The notes: generated by a model from the letters alone, not told the origin. A stretch of DNA of 64,000 nucleotides from Acanthochromis polyacanthus (GCF_021347895.1 NC_067125.1:20253850-20317849); one strand, 5' to 3'. Counted from the stretch's first letter, positions 12,170-23,872 are shown. Translations and numbers: made by a program.

Positions 12170-14637
12170 TGGTGGGACGTGATTAAAAAAAATAATCTAA
12201 CTACTTACAGGCTTTGTTATTTTCAATTCAAATAAATTTTGGATGACAGTTGAATCAATGAATAGACATATACATGTTTATAATTTAAAAAAATATAAAA
12301 TTAATACAGTTTTGAAATAGGACACAGAAAAATAGAAGCGATTTCGATGATTTAAGGCCTGGATTTAGTTTAGTTTTCCCAAACTATACATAACACAAAA
12401 CATCTGCATAAATAGTTCAAGGACCTTAAAAAAGTAAAAAAAAATCCACAGATTCATTCTGTTTTCATAGTTTCTGGGTCTGATAAATGGTGTCATTTTG
12501 ATGGTTCTTTGTTTATTTATAAACAAAAATATTTTTCATCAACTAAAAGTTTATAATTAAGTTATTTAAAGACAGACATTTTTGTGATTTAACTTATTAC
12601 TGTGTTTGCTCTATCTATCAGGGGCTCTGCCTCTTTGGTAGTGTAATAACTTAAATCACAAAAATCCATCTATCCATCCATTCTCTATTCACCGCTTTAT
12701 CCTCACCAGGGTCGCGGGGGTGCTGGAGCCTATCCCAGCTGACTCGGGCGAAGGCAGGGGACACCCTGGACAGGTCGCCAGTCAGTCACAGGGCTGCATA
12801 TACAGACAATCACATTCACACCTATGGGCAATTTAGAATAACCAATTAACCTCACCATGTTTTTGGACAGTGGGAGGAAGCCGGAGTACCCGGAGAAAAC
12901 CCATGCATGTACAGGGAGAACATGCAAGTCGGGACGTGAACCAGGGATCTTCTTACTACATTCGAAAGTGCTAACAACTACTGTTGCTGCCCTAAATCAC
13001 AACAATGTTTGTCTCATTTCTATTTATCTGCATTTTTCATCTGTCTGCTGCATTCATAGATACTATTAACTGAAAATGCAACAATAGTGATTACATTCAA
13101 CATTTTAAGACTTTTTCTAAACTAAAGCACTTTCAGTGTCTTGAAAAGTGGTCTATTATGGAATGGCTACACCGTTAGCCGTTAGCAGGACTGCAGTAGC
13201 TAATGTTAGCTCTGGTGCTAACAGCAACATGTTTCACATTGAGGTGATCAGAAAACTTTGTTGCACAATTGGCACACAGCCATGCTTTTTAAAAGAAAAC
13301 TTTCCTCCCAACAAGCACAATGAGTCTCAACTTCCTTCACTGTTTGGCAAACCTCCTTGTGCGCTGACATCGCTCCTGTGTACCCTCTTCATTGCAGACT
13401 GTACACTGCAGACTTTAGGTTCATTACCGCCACCTATTGGGCTGGAGTGTTCATCAATGTTCCTGGTGTGCCACAAATTAGGGAACAAATTCGTTAATTT
13501 AATTAACGCATTAATTTCGCTGTAATTAATTAATCAAAATTAATGTGTTAAAGTCTGTCTGTGTCAGCTCAGGAAACACACAGACCAATTAGGTATGAGT
13601 TCAGCCATCCCATGTGAGTTCAGCCATCCCATTACTCAGCCAATGAATCGGTCTCTGCATTCCAGCCGCTGAACACCACAACTGAGTTCAGAAAACAGGT
13701 GAGGGACAGACGAGAGGAGAACGGGCAAAAAGATAAACAAGAAAAGCACTCAGAATGCAGCGCTCCACCAAGACTGTTTATTCCTCAATTTGTGTGTTCA
13801 GAAATCACGGCAACATAGAATCTGGCCATTTAATATAGATCGACTAACTAAATAAATAAAAAATTGCCTTGCGTGAGCACGGGCATGCTTACGTTATGTA
13901 GGACAGATACCAAATTGCGTGACCTAAATATGTAGCGGGTCTAATGAATTGATGCAGGTAACTGACACAGCATTTACTTGTCATAGTTGACAGTGACGCC
14001 ATGCCGGCTGCTATCTTGCAGTGGAAAATCCTGAATAAATCCGTGGATCCAGACTATAAGCTGCATCACTGCCAAAATCTAATGAGGTGGTCGTTGTGTC
14101 ATTTCTGACCTTCCTTTAAAATTTCACCTAAATCCGTTTTGAGTAATGTTGCAGACAGATTCACAGACGAACGTACGCCAAGCGTCAAATTACTCTACTG
14201 TGTTCCTTGGCTGAGTAATAAATCGACACTGAGAAGAAAGTCGCCCTGCACATATTGACCATGTTTGGCTCAAAATACAGCTGTAAGCCAGCTTCTCAAT
14301 TATGAATATAGTCCAAACTAAATATTGTTCCAGACTCACCAATGAGCTCTAAATGTGTTTGAGAACGATCCTGACACCATTCAGACCACGATTCAGAACC
14401 CTGGCAGCTCAGTTCTCCCATTTAGCAGCAGCAGATCGGGGGGAAAAAATGTAAGAGTGTTCAACTGTTAAATGCATATATATTCACTTCTTTCTTGAAT
14501 CTGTTTGCTCATGCAAAATGAAACGCAATTAATATAGATTAAAAATGAATACTATTTAATCTTGATTAATCAAAATTAATCCAAAGCAATCCTGTGATTA
14601 ATCTGTTTACACATTTTAATCGTTTGACAACTCTAGA
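12167..14637. mobile_element. Degenerate hAT-like non-autonomous sequence(s)
   Basis: The left edge TAGTGGTGGGACGTGATTAA and the right edge GTTTGACAACTCTAG (reverse complement CTAGAGTTGTCAAAC) resemble the ends of common fish hAT MITEs, with TTAATTAAT-rich subterminal tracts at 12185-12260, 13482-13555 and 14540-14600. No clear target duplication was seen, and it may be two merged elements. A separate repeat is nested at 12655-12985. Internal 13140-13480 and 13600-14440 show nothing recognisable apart from a 20-bp direct repeat (GAGTTCAGCCATCCCA) at about 13597-13632. Confidence 0.3.
12655..12985 (+). repeat. Common teleost interspersed repeat (CATCCATCCATTCTCTATTC... family)
   Basis: Starts with CATCTATCCATCCATTCTCT and contains CAGCTGACTCGGGCGAAGG, ACACCCTGGACAGGTCGCC, TCACACCTATGGGCAATTT and GTGGGAGGAAGCCGG. 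The family is extremely abundant in fish genomes and probably derives from the 3' region of a LINE or SINE. Another copy is at 44941-45190, and related sequence is reversed at 15890-16015. Confidence 0.75.
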
Positions 14638-14639
14638 AA

Positions 14640-15200
14640 GAACATAACTAGAATATTCTTGAGCGAATCTCAATTTAAAAAGTTTATATCAAAGGAAAGA
14701 CTCAATTTAAAACTAAAAACTTGACAAACATTATGAAAACACATTCACGTTGACTAGTACATGAGCAGTCGGCTGTGAACAAGGACCATCTTCAAATTGC
14801 AAAACTACTGCAACTGCGAAGAGAGACACAAATATTCAATAACTTTTATACACTGTACTGTCACCAAAATCACTGCAGCCTTCAACTGGCTCCTGTTGAT
14901 GCCAATGTTATTCCTGCAGCTTGAAAGACAGCTGCTTTTGATAGAACTGGGCTTGTAGCACATTGTCTGCCTTACAACGATTTGAAAGAGGTATCATTTA
15001 TGTTTTGGCAATGTATATCTAGGGAGTTATTAATGCCGGAAGTCTGAATCTGTGAATGTCTGTTCAATTTTACTGAACTGTGGCCCCGAGGAGTCGTGGT
15101 GGACGTCCCTTATTTTTATTTCTGAAAGGTGGCAACCCTATGCTGAACATACCTCTGTAAAAAAAACAAAAAACCTAAATGACTTAATAATTAAGAATTT
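14640..15200. other. No gene recognised
   Basis: Unassigned sequence. Part of it (about 14880-15040) may be the decayed 5' half of the Tc1-like remnant that becomes recognisable at 15204. Confidence 0.35.
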
Positions 15201-15203
15201 AAC

Positions 15204-15670
15204 ATGCTTCACCTCTGTGTCAGCAGGTATAAACTGGCCTTGGCCAAAGTATACCCTGAAGTGTACTTTGACCGGAGGGTTAATCTGGCCTGTTACACTG
15301 GGGAACATGACAGAGCTAAGCTGTTCACCTGGGTTCCACACTCCCCAGATCCAAATCTTATCGAGCATCTGTGGGATGTGTCAGGATAAGCCTGATCTTG
15401 GTAGGTCCCACCCTGCAACCCACAGGACCCACAGAATTCACTGACACAGGACATCCCCAGAGGTCCTGTGTTCATGCCACATTGGGTCAGAGGAGTTTTA
15501 GCAGCATGAAAGAGACCAACACAAGGCAGGTGATCAAAATGTTATGCCGATCAGTGCATGCAGGAAACTCTGATTACTCTTCAAGAGAAAGCAGTAACTG
15601 GAACTCTGTTGAAGAAAAGAAAGAAGGTTAGGTTGACTGACCCCAAACTCTGACTTTCTCTCTGACTCCT
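15204..15670 (+). pseudogene. Tc1-like transposase C-terminal remnant, copy 2
   Basis: Reads LALAKVYPEVYFDRR then FTWVPHSPDPNLIEHLWDV, the third catalytic block of a Tc1-like transposase, followed by the family's 3' region (15448-15670), which is repeated at 10785-11010. Heavily decayed, with no first two catalytic blocks. Confidence 0.6.
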
Positions 15671-15889
15671 CCTTTGATTTTAGGGCTGAAGTGATTCCTT
15701 GAGTTATTTGAGTAATTTGATTACTAAAATTTTCTGAATCGAGGCTCCGTTTAGTCCTCCTAGACCCCACGTCACTAACTGGTGGACCACGTTCTGAGAC
15801 CAGAGCCAGACTTCATCCTATACAGACCTGGACCTATCATCAATAAATTATGAGGGGATTTTAAATTTGACAGGACACTTCTAATTCAG

Positions 15890-16015
15890 GTCTGCACAGT
15901 GGCATAGGGGATCTTTCTGCATGGAGTTTGCATGTTCTCCCTGTGCATGCGTGGGTTTTCTCCGGGCACTCCGGCTTCCTCCCACAGTCCAAAAATATGC
16001 TGAGGTTAATTGGTA
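15890..16015 (-). repeat. Reversed fragment of the GTGGGAGGAAGCCGG teleost repeat
   Basis: Contains GCATGGAGTTTGCATGTTCT, GTGGGTTTTCTCCGGGCACT and CCGGCTTCCTCCCACAGTCC, the reverse complement of words found in the 12655-12985 repeat. Confidence 0.6.
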
Positions 16016-16019
16016 TGGT

Positions 16020-16250
16020 GCTGGCTATACTTGTGGGGACCAAATGTCCCCACAATGTCACTTGTGGGGACCTCATTTCGGTCCCCAGAAGTTTAAACAG
16101 TGTTTTCTTGGCCATGTTGTTGTTACTGAAAAAAAGTAAAGGTGCAAAAACATTTCTTTAGGGTTAGGCATTGTTTTGGTCTGGGTAAGGGTTAGGGGTT
16201 AGATATGATTGGGAGTCAATGTTATGTCCCCACAATGATAGAAAAACATA
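16020..16250. repeat. GTGGGGAC/GTCCCCAC hairpin repeat
   Basis: Contains the near-perfect palindrome TTGTGGGGACCAAATGTCCC followed by CACAA, a second TTGTGGGGACC, a TTAGGGTTAGG tract and a closing GTCCCCACAATG. This is a well-known short foldback-type repeat in fish. Confidence 0.6.
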
Positions 16251-16568
16251 GTGTGTGTGTGGGAGGTACAAGGAAATATGGAAACGTATAACACACATTG
16301 GGATACATGCATGATAAGAGTTACATAAATAATAAATATAAAGTACAAACCAACACTGAAACTGATTCATAAGTTTATTGGTCTGGTGTACAGCTCTGGC
16401 ATTAAATATACTACATATATAGCTGGTAATAAAATTCAAACTGTGTGTAGAACAGCATATCAAGTATAGTGAGGGCGATAGAGTAGACTGGTGGAAATGA
16501 GCAACTGGAAGCAGTGGGCTGGAGGAAGTTCAGCAGCAGCAGCATCCCACAGTGAACAATGATGGAGA

Positions 16569-16785
16569 TTAGACCGGTTGATGCCTTGGATAATATGGTA
16601 CTACAAGGTCTTTAAGGTACAGTGGAGATTGGTCATTAAGAGCCTTATATGTCAGAAGAAGGATTTTAAATTCTGTGTTAGATTTCACAGGAAGCCAATG
16701 AAAAGAAGCCAGTGTAGGAGAAATATGATCTCTCTTGCTAACTCCTGTTAGTACTCTCGCTGCAGCATTTTGGATCAACTGTGAT
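16569..16785 (-). pseudogene. L2-like ORF2 C-terminal fragment
   Basis: Encodes QNAAARVLTGVSKRDHISP, FHWLPV and FKILLLTYKALNDQSPLYL, the characteristic end of teleost L2 ORF2. It joins Harbinger sequence at 16785 with a few bases of microhomology, so this is a deletion junction rather than an insertion edge. Confidence 0.75.
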
Positions 16786-17079
16786 GCTTGCTTAAGCACA
16801 TTTTGGAGACAGAGGGAACGGCAGTGCCGGAGGGTGAAGTGGCGAATTGAAACCAGATTGATCTCAAACCTTTATTGTTATCACATATTAGACTTGTAGA
16901 GCCTGATAATCATAAACCCTCATTGTTGTAGATGTTCATATAGTGCGCCATTCGGCTGACGACTGTATTTGCAGAACTATGTTCATATATTAACAGGAGC
17001 GGATTGAACGTTATTTCATTCGGTTGTTTGACCGAAGGGCCGGTATCTGGGGCCGGTGCGGTGATCTTTATTAAATAAT

Positions 17080-17240
17080 TTTGTTTACTGATCACCCAAC
17101 GCCTGTATGGCTCATCCATTTGTAGGGGTGGTCTCCGACGCAGTGGCTCGGGTTCGATTCCTGCGTGCGGCACTTTTATGCATGTCTTCCCCCTACTCTT
17201 CTCCCCATTTCCTGTCACTCTTCACTGCAACTATCACAGT
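17080..17240 (+). repeat. tRNA-derived SINE inside Harbinger copy A
   Basis: An A-box-like GTATGGCTCATCCATTTGT and a B box GGGTTCGATTCC, followed by the tail GCATGTCTTCCCCCTACTC... and AAAAGGCAAAAA. The homologous SINE lies reversed in copy B at 35690-35870. Confidence 0.65.
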
Positions 17241-17306
17241 AAAAAGGCAAAAACAAGTAAAGAATTTTGTTTATTTATCCATATGCGGCCGAATGGGATG
17301 AGCGTC

Positions 17307-19295
17307 TGTACCAGTACTACGTTATGATTTATTGCTCTCGTTATTAATAATTGGGGCACCACCCTAGATCTCTAGGGAAAAATTAATATTAATAAAAAAA
17401 ATTAATATTCATAAAAATTTTGATCAATCTCATATCAAAAAGTCTTGAATCCTCGTTTAAATTGACCACATTCTACACAAAGAAACACAAGACTGTAATT
17501 TGGTCTATAATGAGGTATTTATTAACTATTCTATGAAAATAATGACAAGTGAACTATGTACAATGTAGATATGGTGTGTGTGTGTGTGTGTGTGTGTGCG
17601 TGCAGGACTACATGTGTGTGTGGAATGTGGGAGTGTGTGTGTGATGTGTGCATGTGTGAGGGATGTGGAAGTAGGTGTGAGAGAGAAGGAAATATGGTGA
17701 GGATTAGCCAGAGCTAACCTGACGAGGTAACCGGTAATTTGGATTAAGAATTCTAATGATTTGTAAAAGAATAAATTGATTAAATGAATTAATTGACCAA
17801 GCGGTTAGTACATCACCCATAGAATGGAATCAGAGCAAACTCAGCTGGAGTTGAAGTGAACCGTCATGGGGCTGGGACTTGCGAGGCCTTCAGATTATGG
17901 ACCTGCGGGTTCGGAGCGGTGTGTCGCCGTTGTGGTGGCCTAGATGTCCTGCCGCGGGTTGATCGGTTCGATGCAAAGACCTGATCCAGCAGGTCTCCGG
18001 AGTTCTCAGCTGAGTGTTTAAAAATGATGGTTCTCAGGCTTTAGCCAAGAAAAATGGGTGTTGATGAAAAACGGTCAAAATTAAGAAAAATAAATGCTGG
18101 TTCTGAATCGGTTCTTCAGATTAAAATGAATAACGAGCAAAATGTCTCCTTAAGTTACAAAAATGTTAAAAGATAAATAGTTAACAAACTTAGATGGTGA
18201 GGGAATTTCAAAGATAGGAAAAACGCGCTTTAGATAGAGAAAAATGAGAGAGACTTTGGTGGGCCTCTCAGGGCCAGATGAGGAAGAGAGGGTAAGGTAC
18301 ATAAGAGGCAAGAGAGAAGAGTCGGTAAGAGAGGGGGATGTGGGCTACGGCTGACTTTATCTGTGGGTCCAGCTAAGGGGAGGACCTGGGCGGAGAGAGA
18401 GAACTTTTAGGCGCGAGTCTGGTGGAATTTGGAATCTCTTTGTTCTCACAGAGTAGAGAAGAAAGAGGAATCCAGAATGGATTAAAATATGATATTACAC
18501 GCGCAAAACACGATCTGTCAATCCCACCATATTCAGTTGTGTGAAAGTGAAATGTGTAGATTAATACATATGTTCATATGATGTGAATCATTTCATTCAT
18601 AACTATATGTTTATGTTTATGACATTAAAAATATGTATCACAGTGAAAATATAACAAGTCAGAGATTTGGTAACAGGTAAATACAATGGTCATCATTCAA
18701 CCTAAATGGAGAGGAAATTCAGAAGTTAATACTGGAATTCATTCCAAATCCATAGTATCCTGGGGAAGAAATGATTAAACATCACAAATTAATATCTAGA
18801 CTTCTATAACAGATATAACTATCAAATTTGGATATGATGTACAACATAATCTCACTATAACTTTGGTAATCAGGAAAGAGCAAAATAAATTTTAGAAATA
18901 TGAACTTTGAAGTAATTAGTCTCTTCAGTTAAAGAGTGTGTCTCTCTCTGTTCCAGCCTTCTGCCATAAAGTTTTACGACTTGTTATCTGATCTGTGGAA
19001 TGCAGAGACGTCTCCGGCTGAGGGTCTCCTGAAGCTGAAAAGGGATTTTAGCATGAAAGTTCATTAAACAAACATCCATAGCATATAATTGAAAGTCATT
19101 GTCTTTTAAAAAGAAGAAGTTATTCCAGGGGTTTAAATGTTCACAGGAGCTCCATCCTTCTGTGAATGAAAACCTACAGAAATACAAATGTCTCAATCCT
19201 CCTATAGAGATGGGTGTTGGTCAGTGCTGGAGAGGGAGAGCTTATCTGAGTTTTGATCAGCTCAGGAATTCCAGGGCCTTTGCAGTCTTGCTACA
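17307..19295. mobile_element. Probable solo LTR (1989 bp) in Harbinger copy A
   Basis: Begins TGTACCAG and ends GCTACA, that is TG...CA with TGTA/TACA inverted tips. It is flanked by the 4-bp duplication CGTC (17303-17306 and 19296-19299). The uninterrupted site is visible in copy B as GGACGCTCAT. Read on the - strand, AATAAA lies about 30 bp before the end, as expected for an LTR. It includes a TG microsatellite at 17573-17600. No protein-coding region was recognised, so the LTR-retrotransposon family is unknown. Confidence 0.6.
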
Positions 19296-19360
19296 CGTCC
19301 AACCATTAATCAGCCCTGTACAGGCACACAGGCACACATGCTTCACACCACAACTCCCGA

Positions 19361-19520
19361 GTGAAAATGAATTTCTCTGTGAACCGAAAAAATGCACATT
19401 CAATCCGTGTGCAAATTATTTGTACATCGGACATGATCATAACAAATTTAGTGGCAGGGTGGCCTGGGTCAACACATGATTCATTCATCCTGACACACAG
19501 CAGTGAAGACTGCCGGCCGG
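19361..19520 (+). pseudogene. PIF/Harbinger transposase (DDE_4) fragment
   Basis: Encodes RKNAHSIRVQIICTSDMI then WPGSTHDSFILTHSS, the first catalytic region of Harbinger transposases (family form RKxxHSINVQVICDxxM...WPGSTHDSFI). Only about 50 codons remain. This segment is absent from copy B, so A is the less deleted copy of the family. Confidence 0.75.
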
Positions 19521-19804
19521 CGCTGCGTGAAATGCCGTGGATCAGCAGCTTATTTAAATACAGATACATTCATGAGTTACTTTGCATTGACCATTCATGG
19601 TAAAATGTGGGTGTGTTGTGGGTGGAATGTGAGGTGGATCCACCTGTGCAATCTTCCAGCTGGTGTGTGATTTATCAAGAAATTGCGTGCAGCTGTGCTT
19701 ACGCAAAGTTTTATAAATCGGGCGAGGGGCATACGCCCTTTTCGTATTTTCGGCGTACGCAAACTTTAGTATGGATCCTACGCAATGTTTTATAAATGAG
19801 GCCC

Positions 19805-20400
19805 CAGGTCTTTATATCCTGAAGACAGTCTTGCAGTCTTGCTAGCTGATTAGTTTCATCTGGCTTCATAGATAAATACAACTGAATGTTGTCAGCATAA
19901 CAATGGAAATTAATACAGTGCTTCCTATTTGCCTAAAGGAAGCATGTATAATGAGAACAGGATTGGTCCTAAAACAGAGCCCTGAGGAACTCCATGATTA
20001 ATCTTAATGTGCTCAGAAGAACCATTGTTGACATGCACAAACTGGAACCTGTCTGATAAGTAGGATTTAAACCAGTCCAGTGCTGTCCCTGCAATGCCAA
20101 TAGAATGTTCTAGTTGCTGTGATAAAAATTTGTGGTCGATTGTGCCAGATGCCACACTAAGGTTCAACAAAACAAGTCTAGAGACCAGTCCATTATCTGA
20201 TGCTATGAGAAGGTCATTGGTAACTTTCACTAGAGCTGTTTCTGTGCTATGATGCGCTCTAAAGATTGAAACTCTTCAAGCAAGCTATTGCTTTGTAAAT
20301 GTTCACATAATTGATTTGCAGTCATTCTCAGGATAATTCACTGGAGGATTTTTTTTCAAAGTGCATTTTGGTTGAACCTACAAGGGTAATATCATCATGT
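19805..20400 (-). pseudogene. L2-like reverse transcriptase fragment
   Basis: Encodes [44 protein letters not shown] and, after a frame change near 19935, HCYADNIQLYLSMKP (catalytic box YADN instead of YADD), ending LQDIK where the Harbinger element enters. Domain order matches the palm of an L2 reverse transcriptase. Confidence 0.8.
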
Positions 20401-20701
20401 GGGATATATAGAGAAAATGTATCCTCAAGTGGGTTTCTGAATGTTTATGCGGAACTGTTTTGCAATCTAACTGATCAGTGAAATGCTTAAATTGGATTAA
20501 CATAACAATGCAGCATATGAAGCACCTCTTGTTGTGCTGTTAAGCACAACTTCAGGAATAATCAGTGAAATTATTTCAGCTGGAAGTTATTTATAGGTAG
20601 CCGAAATCTGTAAAACTTAGAGACTGCAGTGTCAACAAGAAAACAGTTGAGGCAACTAGACGTACATGTTATTAAACACATTTATTAACTAACAATATTT
20701 G
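20401..20701. other. No gene recognised
   Basis: AT-rich sequence between the L2 fragment and the piggyBac-like MITE. Possibly further decayed L2 sequence. Confidence 0.3.
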
Positions 20702-20705
20702 TTAA

Positions 20706-21250
20706 CCCTTTAAGCTTCAGTCAATTCCAGCCGTTTTCAGTACAAAAAATCGCTAATATTCTATTTTTAAATAAAAAAAATTACGAAAAATACGGGGAAT
20801 ATTGGACGGGCATCACGAGGTGCATTTCCTTGAAAATGACCGATTCGGGGATTTTATACGACTTCAGGACATGTTTTGGACAAAATAGTTTACTGGCTTG
20901 TTTCGTCTGGATGTAAAAGGTTGGATTATGGCCGTTTTTTGTGGAATCTTTTTTTTTGTGTGTAGTAATGAACCCGGAAATGTGAGTCACGCTGTGTGCG
21001 TTGAAGCCGTGTATAGAGAACGGATGGATGAATATTCGTTTTTGTTCGGACAAATGTGTTTTTCTCACCCGCTGTAGTAATCGCATCTGAAAGTGGTTTA
21101 TACCGGCGGATTCATGAGAATCTAAGCTTTCCATCGGCGTATAGTGTTTGTATAATAGTGTTTGCAGCCGTCGGACATTCTTGAAATTCCTATGCAAATT
21201 AGTAGGTGTACCGCCGGCGGTACACCTACGACGCACTGAAGCGTAAGGGG
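20706..21250. mobile_element. piggyBac-like MITE (545 bp)
   Basis: Flanked by TTAA on both sides (20702-20705 and 21251-21254). The termini are inverted: CCCTTTAAGCTTCAGT on the left against CCCCTTACGCTTCAGT read from the right. TTAA duplication and C-rich ends are typical of piggyBac. It has no coding capacity. The inner part contains a cassette also found in the two foldback elements at 51352 and 56596, and a palindrome GGTGTACCGCCGGCGGTACA near 21206-21228. Confidence 0.7.
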
Positions 21251-21844
21251 TTAAACTAACAACACTATAATACAAAACAAACTACGGTGTTATGACTGTG
21301 AGTGAGGAAAAGGGAAAGGGAGAGAACACAACTTTTCAACATAACATTGTGGTTATTACAAGGTAGTACTGTGTTCTGAGATAAAGACTTAGACCACACC
21401 TGAAAGCAGCCACTAATATGGTGGTAGACTTGTTAGGAATTTACTTTTGAGAATAAAAGAGAAATGACTGAAAGTTACTTGTGGTGGTTCTGCTGATGGA
21501 TGTGAGCCAGTCATTTATCCAAAATGTGATCTGAAAAAACATTTGGGTGTCATCCTGTGCAGGTCTGCTTTCTCGTGGCCTCCTCCTGAGAGAGCATAAA
21601 CTTCACACCATTCTATCAGACCCAGAGGGTGTTAGGGTGTTGTTCTTTAAGGTTCTGGCATGGTGCGTATTGGCGCCTTCACTCTGTTGATCACGGTGGA
21701 CCCTTTTGCCAGTCTGAGGACTGTAAATGGATGAAACTTGTTCTTTCTTGTCTTTAAAATCAGTTAGTTCAGATTAATCTTACAAATAGCTCTTAGGCCA
21801 AACGTTCTGGCGTATGAAAAGTCAAATTTTAAGTGCATTTTGAT

Positions 21845-23872
21845 TAGGGATGCACATTTTAATTTTTTTTTTTATGACCGATAACCGACGCCCTTTAACC
21901 GATTAATAACCGATAAGATTTAAATGCCCTGTTGAGTGGTTACATGCTGCCACTCCGACATTCCGCCATTCCGACATACCACCATTTAGACATATCACCA
22001 TTCCGAAATACCGCTGTTCCGACACGCAAACGTCCCACCATTCCAACAAGGCTTTCAATGTAAGGAAATGTGCGTTACTCCGAGTGAGTCATTGACTCAG
22101 TGCTGTCCGGTGCTTAACTGCAGATTTACAATGACAGCAAATACTCATCTAAAATGTAAAAATAGCTACAAGATTTAGATGTAATTAACAGTACTGTAGG
22201 CTTCAATCGTCTCCTATTGCTTTTTAAATTATGTCGAGAGCGAGCGCGCTGGTGATTTCTTTAATTGTGTGTTCTGATTAATTTCCAAAATACAGTTTTA
22301 GCTTCTGAAATCCGATTTTTAAACAGTTCTGATGGAGCTTAATGCTTATCTGGATGATGCGGCTTCATACCGAACCATTTCACTGTAAATCTGGACGACC
22401 CGCGGTGTGTCTGGAGATAAAAAATAATATTCAATGTAACGCCGGTTTTGTGCCACATGCGTAAATGCGCACAAAGATACACACCCTCCCCTACTGTACA
22501 ACATGAAGGCAACTGGAATTAATCATAGACTTAAGGTGTCCTCTGCAGCACCGTCATTGATATCTGTAATATTAATGTTGCATATGATGTCAGCGTGCAT
22601 GAAGACGCACGGGCTCTGTGGAGAGCTCTGCTCCAGCTGGCTGCTGTGACAGGTCACTGACACTGTATTTCTGGTTACAGTCAGTGATCCCTGAGATTCA
22701 GACATCAATCTGACATGTTTCAGACTAGCCCGAGTTACATTAAGACGTGTAGGCATATTATGATATTTACAGTTTCAGGAGATTTTAATAATACATTAGT
22801 TCCATCTCGTTTTACATTACTGGATAAGCTGGTGCTTCGGAAGTTTCATTTGGTCCTGTTTGGCCTCCAGTGCCTTGCATGCAGGTGTGCTGTGGTTAAG
22901 GTGCCTGACAAGCCGCCCCGCTGCAACAATAACACGATGCACAAACACGTTAAATCTGTCATTTACCGCCAGCTGCAGTGTATGTGCAAAACAGGGGATC
23001 GAGTCCCAGCTGACCCGTCCGGGAGAGTTGGCTGCCACGATGTTGCGCGCATTGTCGTGGACGCATGCGGACATTTTCCCACTAAGTCCCCACGTCTCCA
23101 CTGCATCAACCAGTTTAACTGTGAGGTTATCGGCTGTGTGTCTACCTGGCATGCTCTGTGTTAATAGGACGGCAGAATTAACTTTCCAGTACTCATCGAT
23201 ATAGTGACATGTAATTGTCACGTAGCTCTCTGTTGTGAGCGCGGTCCAGCAGTCCTTTGTAATAGCCACGAACTTAGTACTTGCAAGTCGCGTTTTCAGT
23301 TCTTTTTTTCCTCTCCTCAAAACGAGCCTCTAATCGTCGGGTAATGGTCGGTCTTGATGGAATTTGGTAATTAGGCTCGATATAGCCCATTAGCTCCTGG
23401 AACCCTTCACCACTGACCACACTGATGGGCAAAATGTCTTTTTCCACCATTGAACAGATTTTTTCTGTTATCTTCTCATACCGCCGCGCGTCACACTTTC
23501 TCCGGGCCATCATGGAGGGCAAAGTTAGCTGCGATGGTCCTCCATCGTCTGATCCTTGATGCTTGTTTCTTAAGTGGTACTGCATTGTACTCGTACTGCT
23601 GGAGTATTTCAGTGCTGTACTGCATAATTTGCAATGACCTCCTCCCCTTTCCGGTCAAAATTGTCCCACACAGAACTCCTTTTTGCTCTCTTCATCTTCG
23701 CTGTAAAGTGGGCTGTGGTGGAAAGCACGTGATGGCATGTGTTGCACCTGTCAACACGCCCCCATGAGTTGATTGACTTACGTAGCTAAAAAACAAAATT
23801 AACCGATAGTTTTAATCGGTCAAAGTTCCTGTTATCGGTTAACGGTTAAACGGTTAACCATGTGCATCCCTA
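21845..23872 (-). mobile_element. hAT element, internally deleted (2028 bp)
   Basis: Perfect 8-bp target duplication ATTTTGAT (21837-21844 and 23873-23880). The termini are exact inverted copies, TAGGGATGCACA... and ...TGTGCATCCCTA, with subterminal AACCGATTAATAACCGATAA-type repeats. It encodes a BED-finger hAT transposase N-terminal half on the - strand; the C-terminal half is replaced by non-coding sequence, including a CATTCCGACATACCACC-type tandem array at 21950-22050. Confidence 0.9.
22817..23695 (-). pseudogene. hAT transposase, BED zinc finger plus partial catalytic core
   Basis: Starts at the ATG at 23695 (MKRAKRSSVWDNFDRKGEE), the opening of a BED finger. A 1-base deletion near 23632 breaks the CxxC part, which resumes as MQYHLRNKHQG. 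Next come the DNA-binding linker (PLPSMMARRK-like) and RPTITRRLEARFEERK, a second frame change near 23310 in a T/A run, then FVAITKDCWTALTTESYVTI with the hAT first-Asp region and CFAHTLQLAV (a conserved hAT block). It stops at 22817 after KLPKHQLIQ, so the second Asp region is partial and the catalytic Glu/dimerisation domain is absent. ZBED-like. Confidence 0.8.

Larger units (their letters stand above)
16785..19804 (-). mobile_element. Harbinger element copy A (one end lost) with nested solo LTR
   Basis: The right end reads TTTATAAATGAGGCCC, followed by CAG; it is the inverted copy of the left end of element B (35252-36425). About 1 kb is shared with B in inverted orientation, including the embedded tRNA-derived SINE. 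Unlike B, it retains a PIF/Harbinger DDE segment at 19361-19520. The opposite terminus is deleted at 16785. A 1989-bp LTR-like insertion at 17307-19295 interrupts it. Confidence 0.7.
16560..20400 (-). mobile_element. L2-like LINE fragment split by a Harbinger element
   Basis: Reverse transcriptase sequence at 19805-20400 and C-terminal sequence at 16569-16785, both on the - strand. They are the two sides of one L2-clade LINE interrupted by 16785-19804. Some L2 sequence between the two parts (roughly 100 codons) is missing. Confidence 0.7.

Noticed and set aside
22715..23204. + strand open frames in the hAT element
   Set aside because: They are antisense to the hAT transposase, whose conserved blocks read on the - strand.
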